A DNA stretch of 64,000 bases, from the NCBI GenBank assembly GCA_016800925.1, contig JABCPU010000045.1, positions 208,448 to 272,447 on the forward strand. Reading direction: 5' to 3'. The notes under the pieces were generated by a model. That model worked only from the letters and a program-made list of their open reading frames with translations, did no database searches and had not been told where the DNA came from. This document shows, piece by piece, positions 58,940-64,000 of this stretch (the first letter of the stretch is position 1; the number at the start of each line of letters is the position of its first letter). Source of the stretch: Suillus spraguei (taxonomy: Eukaryota > Basidiomycota > Agaricomycetes > Boletales > Suillaceae). The position numbers were made by a program, and so were the translations under genes.

Positions 58940-60067
58940 TCATACGACAGTGGGAGCGGCTTGGGCGGCGATACTAGGTTGTGCGACAGGTCCAGCCGCG
59001 CCAGTACTGGTGGAATGTGTGGCATGGTGGTCGGCCATACGACGAGCCTCCTCATGGATGTCGAGAACTTGCTTTGAAGTGCTAGTGTAAAAGTCGAGGA
59101 CAGACTTTCCGAAGGGAGATGAGATCGCTTTTGAGTAGTACTGTAATCGCGCGGGTTAGAATAATTCGCACAAACATCGTTCTACCAACCTCGTGGGCAA
59201 TCTTAGAATAACCTTGCTGTTGGTCGATTGTCTTCGCTCTGGTATGGGCGCTCTTCAGCGTTGATTGTACTCTGCCAGACACTGTTTGGTCGGGACCAAG
59301 AGCTTTCTGTCCAATTGTTGTATCGAGGCCGCGCATATAATCTAAAAACCGTTTGGAAATACCCTGCTTGTCTAACAAGGAAGATGCGTGAGCTGACATT
59401 CGACACGGTATATGAATAAGCTGACTGTCAACTTCGATGGCTCGCTGCAAGATTTGGTCATGAAGTTTGTAGCCCTTTGCCAGATATTCAGCAGCAACTA
59501 TGCTTATATGTCAAGACGCTAGTCCGTGACAAAGGGGGCATACGTACTTCCAGCTCTGGGCTTGTCAGACTGTTCGATAGGTGAGCTTGAGTGATGCGAT
59601 TGCTCCCGATGATCGTGGTGTTCCACGTCGGAGGTGATGTGGAGTTGTTCAGCATCTAGAGTACCGCCAGTGAGCTAGAGATGGAGTGTTAGGTTAATCG
59701 GATTAAAATTTCTGGTGTGTTTCTCTACCATAAGCGCTGTACCGGCAGACGAAGGTTTCTCAAACGTGACGACTGCGGATTGTTTCGAATCCCCCTCGGA
59801 TTTGAGATCAATTGACTTGATGCTGGATCAGTGTCAATCACGAAAATAGGACGATAGAGGTATACGAAACTCACTCGCCGCAGAAACTGAGAGCACAGTT
59901 GAATTAGGAACTAGCGACGACAGAGTGGACTATTAATGATATTACCTGAAAAATTCATGAAGCTTCTCCTGAGTGGTGCTCGAGGAAATGTTTGAGACCT
60001 AAAAAAGCTGAAGTCAGTGCGAGAGACAATATACGCCACTAGTTAAGTTTACTGTGACTGCAGACAT
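58940..60067 (-). CDS. Vip1-like RRM protein
   Basis: RNA-recognition-motif protein resembling fission-yeast Vip1, a conserved fungal protein of unclear role. Start at 60067 (MSAVT), then a GTAAAC intron to VSNISSSTTQEKLHEFF. A 12-nt microexon (59886-59875, TTTCTGCGGCGA) supplies FCG of RNP-type FSFCGDIKSIDL. Next are QSAVVTFEKPSSAGTALML (RNP1-like strand, about 59800-59730), LTGGTLDAEQLHI and an acidic/His linker (VEHHDHREQSHHSS). After introns come VAAEYLAKGYKL, QGISKRFLDYMRGLDTTIG, PDQTVSGRVQSTLKSA and GYSKIAHE. Then YYSKAISSPFGKSVLDFYTS and VLDIHEEARRMADHH, ending with an Ala/Thr-rich tail and TGA at 58940-58942. All junctions checked are in phase. It starts 188 bp from RBX1, in divergent orientation. 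Confidence 0.85.
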
Positions 60068-60255
60068 GGTTGATGTGGTTGTAGATAGACTTGGATGAGT
60101 CGCAGCAGTAGCCAAGCTGATTAGATCCTAGGATGACATCATCCGTCTACGGTGTGACAATAATACTATATTTGGCAATGAACGCCCCACGCCTGGGCAC
60201 ACTAGCACAGGAAACGGTCGCTTCTTGACCATCAGCAAGGTTATTTGAGATCAAG

Positions 60256-60857
<602 letters not shown>

Positions 60858-61773
60858 TTGTGGCCCTTTACACCCACCTCGTGTTCCATTACTGTAAGAT
60901 GTCGTTATTCATTCACTGTATCAATCATAAGAGTACTTTCATGCTGCATTGCACCAATCTCTTGGATGAACAAACATTGTTGAAGCTGTCTGAAGGGCAA
61001 TAACGTGAATTGAAGATACCGTGACCAACTAGTGTTCGCGTCATCATACCTCCGACAGTTCAGGTAGCATGTGAACCGAGAGGGGCCATGTAGTGAAACT
61101 AATAGCTGACCCGAGAAGTGATTTCAGTCTCCGTTGTTCGTGTTATGGGAAAAAGGCAAGTCCTCCTTCCTACTTAATGGTTGCGATGTAGATACAATGC
61201 AATCTCCTTTACCTTCTCCTGAGCAACATGCCCTGATACTATGGAAAAATCTGACCAGGACCTCTCTGGCAAGCCCAACAAAGCGAGTGTGCTCTGTAAG
61301 AGTCTTAGGCTTATCGGTGTATATATGCGTACATCTACCAAATCGCTAACCACTGCAGCATTCTCTCCATCGACCCACCCTCATTCACAATCCTCAGGTC
61401 CCAGTAGCCAATCTTCCCTCGTGTTAGATTCTGAGGGATAGTATCTAGAAGACACTTTGGAAGATGAAGTCCCCGAGTTAATGGGCGCTCAATTCGTGGA
61501 GGATTGTCCTCAAGAGACAGCGAGGTGAATGCTCAAAAACACAGCACAAACTCGAAAAATATGGTGCTAGGATAATTTCGTACATTTTCAGATATCCTGA
61601 GAATTTCGCCCCATGTTACCAACTCCAAAATAACAGCCTCTATTCTCAAAGACTCTTGAAATATACTGTTGTTTCCAAGCTGGCAAATCACGTTTCATGA
61701 CACATGACCGGCGTGATGTCGACGCGTGCAAAATCGGCTAAGTCCCTCGAGCGCTACATACATCTGACTGATC
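60858..61773. other. Spacer with possible transposon-derived ORF pieces
   Basis: No confident gene. Around 61230-61440 a Ser/Thr/Pro-rich reading (phrases EKSDQDLSGKPNKAS and SSGPSSQSSLVLDSEG) runs into DEVPELMGAQFVEDCPQETA at about 61464-61524 in another frame. Its style resembles the variable N-terminal regions of basidiomycete transposon proteins. It lies directly before the Plavaka-like fragment and may be part of the same dead element. Confidence 0.35.
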
Positions 61774-62702
61774 ATGTCGACACGGGGACTTCGTTATAAG
61801 TGCACCTGCGCACGTTGCTTGCAGCATCCAGATGGATTCACGTACCAGACACGGCAGGTTGTCACAAAACACGCAAAAAAGTGACCCCCTGTCTCGCGAT
61901 CACCAGATGTCAATATCAGCGCCAATGCAAGCTCAAATCCAACGAATGCATTGTCCGGGACGTCATCTGAGGGTACCGGCCATCAAGAGAGACCAGAGAT
62001 TCCACCTCAAGTCAGAGAGGATAAGTACGATTTCGAGTTTCAGCCTATGGACCACCAACATGCGAGAGAGCAGCCCCCGTATCCAGCCGAACGACGAGCA
62101 CTTGGTTAGGAACTCCAAGACTTCAACTTCCATCCAGTGGCATGGCCTGACGTGCGAGTTCCTAGCAGTGACCAGGATCAGGAGGATCGACTATCTCTCG
62201 TTCCACGAGCCTTCCAAGAACGTCCAGGTGTCTGTCTCAACACAGTCATTGGTAACGTCTTCAGAAAGCAGAGCATACAAGCTGCGACGGACGCTCTCAA
62301 CGATCAGCTCAACTGCATGCTACTTGAAGGTGTATTGCCTGAGTATCCACGTCCTGTCCGTCATCTCCTCAGCGCAAAGCGTCGATTCGGCATTGATGCT
62401 GACCAGTGGATCACCCGATATGCGATATGCCCTGAGTGCTAGAAGCACTTTACCCCTGCTCAGCTCAAGGAGCTTTCATCTCCTGAGTGTACTGTGCCAG
62501 ACTGCCAAGGAGTACTATATGATGAACATACTGATGCAAAAGGCAAGCGTGTCCGAACCTCCAAAAAAATCATGCCGCATGTATCCCTCATTGGAAGCCT
62601 TCGCCATATGTTCATGCGACCTGGTTTTGCAAAATCAATTCGAGACAGCCCAGGAGTACCTGTCATATTGATGCAACAAAGCATTGAGACTGTAGGGTTA
62701 TA
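61774..62702 (+). pseudogene. Broken N-terminal part of a Plavaka/CACTA-like transposase
   Basis: Starts MSTRGLRYKCTCARC, then LQHPDGFTYQTRQVVTKHAK (61774-61881), the Cys-rich opening seen in basidiomycete Plavaka/Tnp2-type transposases. It is followed at once by an in-frame TGA (61882-61884). The same frame series continues: DKYDFEFQPMDHQHAREQPP, a TAG after RRALG (62113-62127), ELQDFNFHPVAWPDV, LNTVIGNVFRKQSIQAATDA, LPEYPRPVRHLLSAKRRFGI and WITRYAICPEC. A further TAG stands where Trp is expected before KHFTPAQLKEL (62440-62442). CTVPDCQGVLYDEH, KIMPHVSLIGSLRHMFMRPG and FAKSIRD follow. It ends at 62702, long before the catalytic domain. Premature stops and truncation mark it as dead. Family assignment is from motif memory. 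Confidence 0.7.
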
Positions 62703-62735
62703 GTGATGAATTCATCCTACAATGCTAGGGCTGCT

Positions 62736-62860
62736 AATGTATGGTGCATTATGATGCATTACAGATGCATCACCTAGGATCACTGTGATCCATCTGTAAT
62801 GCATCTGTAATGCATCTTCATGCATCGATGCATCGTTAATGCATCATTGATGTTATGCAT
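62736..62860. repeat. GATGCAT repeat field with hairpin
   Basis: About eight ATGCAT cores, mostly GATGCAT or AATGCATC, lie within 125 bp. A perfect 15-bp inverted pair (GATGCATTACAGATG at 62753-62767, its complement at 62791-62805) encloses GGATCAC-TGTGATCC. Such clustered short motifs in both orientations are usual for subterminal regions of CACTA-type elements, and this block follows the broken transposase directly. Confidence 0.85.
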
Positions 62861-62948
62861 TCCTGATGGATTATGACATCACCTTAGCCTTACTAATCAA
62901 GGCGCTGCAGGTAACTGGTCCTCATCAGCAAACTACAACTTTTCCCAC

Positions 62949-63080
62949 AGACCCTCACAGTGTCACAGACACCACAGAATCACCAGATCCCAGAACCACA
63001 GAGCCACAGTTCTCACAGTGTGCCACAGACTCACAAAATACCCAGTATTCCAGTGCCACAATGCCACAGAACTCACAGCA
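62949..63080. repeat. CACAG short-motif array
   Basis: More than ten irregularly spaced CACAG or CCACAG motifs (for example CACAGTGTCACAGACACCAC, CCACAGAGCCACAG, CCACAGAACTCACAGC), all on the plus strand. The array looks like a transposon subterminal repeat block. The overlapping open frames (Gln/His/Ser/Pro-rich) result from the repeat. Confidence 0.75.
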
Positions 63081-63100
63081 TATATCACAAAAATTTCACA

Positions 63101-63205
63101 AAGTCTTTTCTTTGGTTGAACATCAACACTAAGCCTAAGTATTTACAAAATGTTCATCAAGTCTTTTTCTTTGGTTTAACTTCAAACACTAAACCTTAGT
63201 ATGCA
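63101..63205. repeat. Two tandem copies of a 58-bp AT-rich unit
   Basis: Unit 1 starts AAGTCTTTTCTTTGG at 63101 and unit 2 starts AAGTCTTTTTCTTTGG at 63159. Both continue through ACACTAA-CCT-AGTAT with a few differences. No coding sense; part of the right-end repeat field. Confidence 0.8.
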
Positions 63206-63479
63206 TTAAAGCTTATTAAAATTCATTATTAGGACAAAAGTGCTAAGCCTATTGACTGAAACTTGTCAAAATTCGCAATTTTTACACTTTGTACTGAAGC
63301 TCCTAGTTTTCCTAACCAAAAATATATTACAATAAGGTTTACTTTTCCTGGAGATTTCAAGAAGGTCAAGTTATAATGAGGTTTGAAGTTACTGTGAGGT
63401 TTGGCTATAGATTTCAACTTGGTGACAATATGTTGGCTTGAGAATCATTGGTATATATATTATTGTGAGTGAAGAGAAA

Positions 63480-63570
63480 CAAAGACACTAGTGTGTAATG
63501 GTAAGTATGTGTTGTTGTTGCTTGCTGAGTGTATGAGGTCTTAAGTTCAACTCCTGGCATTGACAAATAA
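63480..63570 (+). repeat. Possible tRNA-derived SINE head (weak)
   Basis: The stretch GTGTGTAATGGTAAGTATG, about 40 bases, then TTAAGTTCAACTCCTGGCA resembles pol III A- and B-box spacing. The candidate B box AGTTCAACTCC matches 8 of 11 of GGTTCGAANCC. It does not fold as a good tRNA cloverleaf by eye. It lies among transposon repeats, so a decayed SINE is possible. Confidence 0.25.
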
Positions 63571-63640
63571 AAATGTCAAAAGTGCGAAGTTATGTTACTA
63601 AATCAAGCTGTGTCACTGTGAGCCCTGTGGCACTGGGAGG

Positions 63641-63722
63641 TTCTGTGCAGAGCTGTACAGAAGGGACCAAGCTAGGGAGCTTGGATACTGTACAGTGCTG
63701 TACAGCTCTGTACAGGCTGTTT
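63641..63722. repeat. Four CTGTACAG palindromes in 63 bp
   Basis: The 8-bp palindrome CTGTACAG occurs at 63653-63660, 63688-63695, 63698-63705 and 63708-63715. GCAGAGCTGTACAG and CTGTACAGCTCTG form a longer inverted pair around AAGCTAGGGAGCTTGG. It sits about 50-110 bp upstream of the ORF that starts at 63770. It could be a binding-site cluster or transposon subterminal repeats. Confidence 0.8.
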
Positions 63723-63769
63723 TAGTTTACTGATGCTTGATGCATCCCTGCCATCAATATTTAGCAGCC

Positions 63770-64000
63770 ATGCAGATCTCGGACAATGCAACCGCCGCAA
63801 ATGCTTCCTCCATCTCTTCCACTGCTGAAAGCTTCAAGTTATGGTTACCCTCGCAGATCAGGAGGTCTCTACCTTGTGATCAATCCCTGCAGAGGGTAGA
63901 ATGGCGACTTCGATATGCTCAAGGCTACGATGTGCTTTGCTCTTTGTGCTCCTGCCTTTGCACGCAGACAGCTATTCTCAAGCACAAAGACCAACACCTT
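63770..64000 (+). CDS. Partial ORF with a C2H2-like finger, runs off the window
   Basis: Open from ATG 63770 to the window end (77 codons, no stop). It begins MQISDNATAANASSISSTAE, then EWRLRYAQGYDVLCSLCSCL and CTQTAILKHKDQHL. The C-x2-C...H-x3-H arrangement (CSLC, HKDQH) suits a single zinc finger as found at the N-terminus of several fungal transposon and recombinase proteins. It probably begins another mobile-element gene, given its position in the repeat field. The family is unidentified because the body lies outside the window. Confidence 0.5.
   Translation, partial: MQISDNATAANASSISSTAESFKLWLPSQIRRSLPCDQSLQRVEWRLRYAQGYDVLCSLCSCLCTQTAILKHKDQHL

Noticed and set aside
63480..63570. Functional tRNA gene
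   Set aside because: Only a partial B-box match; no acceptor or anticodon stem pairing can be drawn by eye.

Overview
The window reads as nuclear DNA of a filamentous basidiomycete, most likely a mushroom-forming agaricomycete. Genes are split by many short GT-AG introns (about 45-60 bp). Gene families include a urease accessory protein, a BOR1-type transporter, a Vip1-type RRM protein, a Nud1/Cdc11 scaffold and expanded F-box/LRR and BTB-like proteins. Decayed DNA transposons of Plavaka/CACTA type lie at the right end. No prokaryotic, organellar or viral signature was seen, and no rRNA, convincing tRNA or CRISPR array.

Layout. 1-3.2 kb: non-coding nest of small inverted-repeat elements. 5.1-7.2 kb: MFS transporter. 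7.2-10.3 kb: gene-poor, with a perfect 35-bp-arm palindrome. 10.1-14.4 kb: tandem segmental duplication carrying two secreted GH128 glucanase genes on the minus strand. 14.9-16.8 kb: a secreted repeat protein with dibasic (Kex2-type) sites between near-identical 37-residue units. This is the most interesting locus and a candidate kexin-processed peptide precursor. 17.6-21.7 kb: an F-box/LRR gene and a decayed tandem copy. 22.5-25.9 kb: DUF202 membrane protein, small hypothetical gene, ABHD12-like hydrolase. 28.6-30.75 kb: BOR1-type transporter. 31.0-32.9 kb: terminal-inverted-repeat element with a BTB-family-like ORF. 34.7-36.6 kb: membrane-anchored histidine-phosphatase-like protein.

37.1-43.6 kb is a compact conserved block: Iwr1, UreG, Usb1 and a METTL25-like methyltransferase, with UreG and Usb1 sharing a 141-bp promoter. 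44-45.5 kb holds a previously hidden, decayed cytochrome P450. 47.2-60.9 kb is housekeeping and regulatory: TALE homeodomain factor, Nud1/Cdc11, SAM methyltransferase, Vip1-like RRM protein and RBX1. 61.1-64 kb is transposon debris (a broken Plavaka-like transposase start, GATGCAT, CACAG and CTGTACAG repeat fields) and the start of a zinc-finger-like ORF running off the edge.

Three otherwise well-conserved genes (DUF202, ABHD12-like, BOR1) each need one extra base in a short homopolymer to stay in frame. This points to assembly indels rather than three independent gene losses. Exon boundaries were placed by eye from splice signals and protein-family expectation. Product names come from recognising family motifs; no database search was run.
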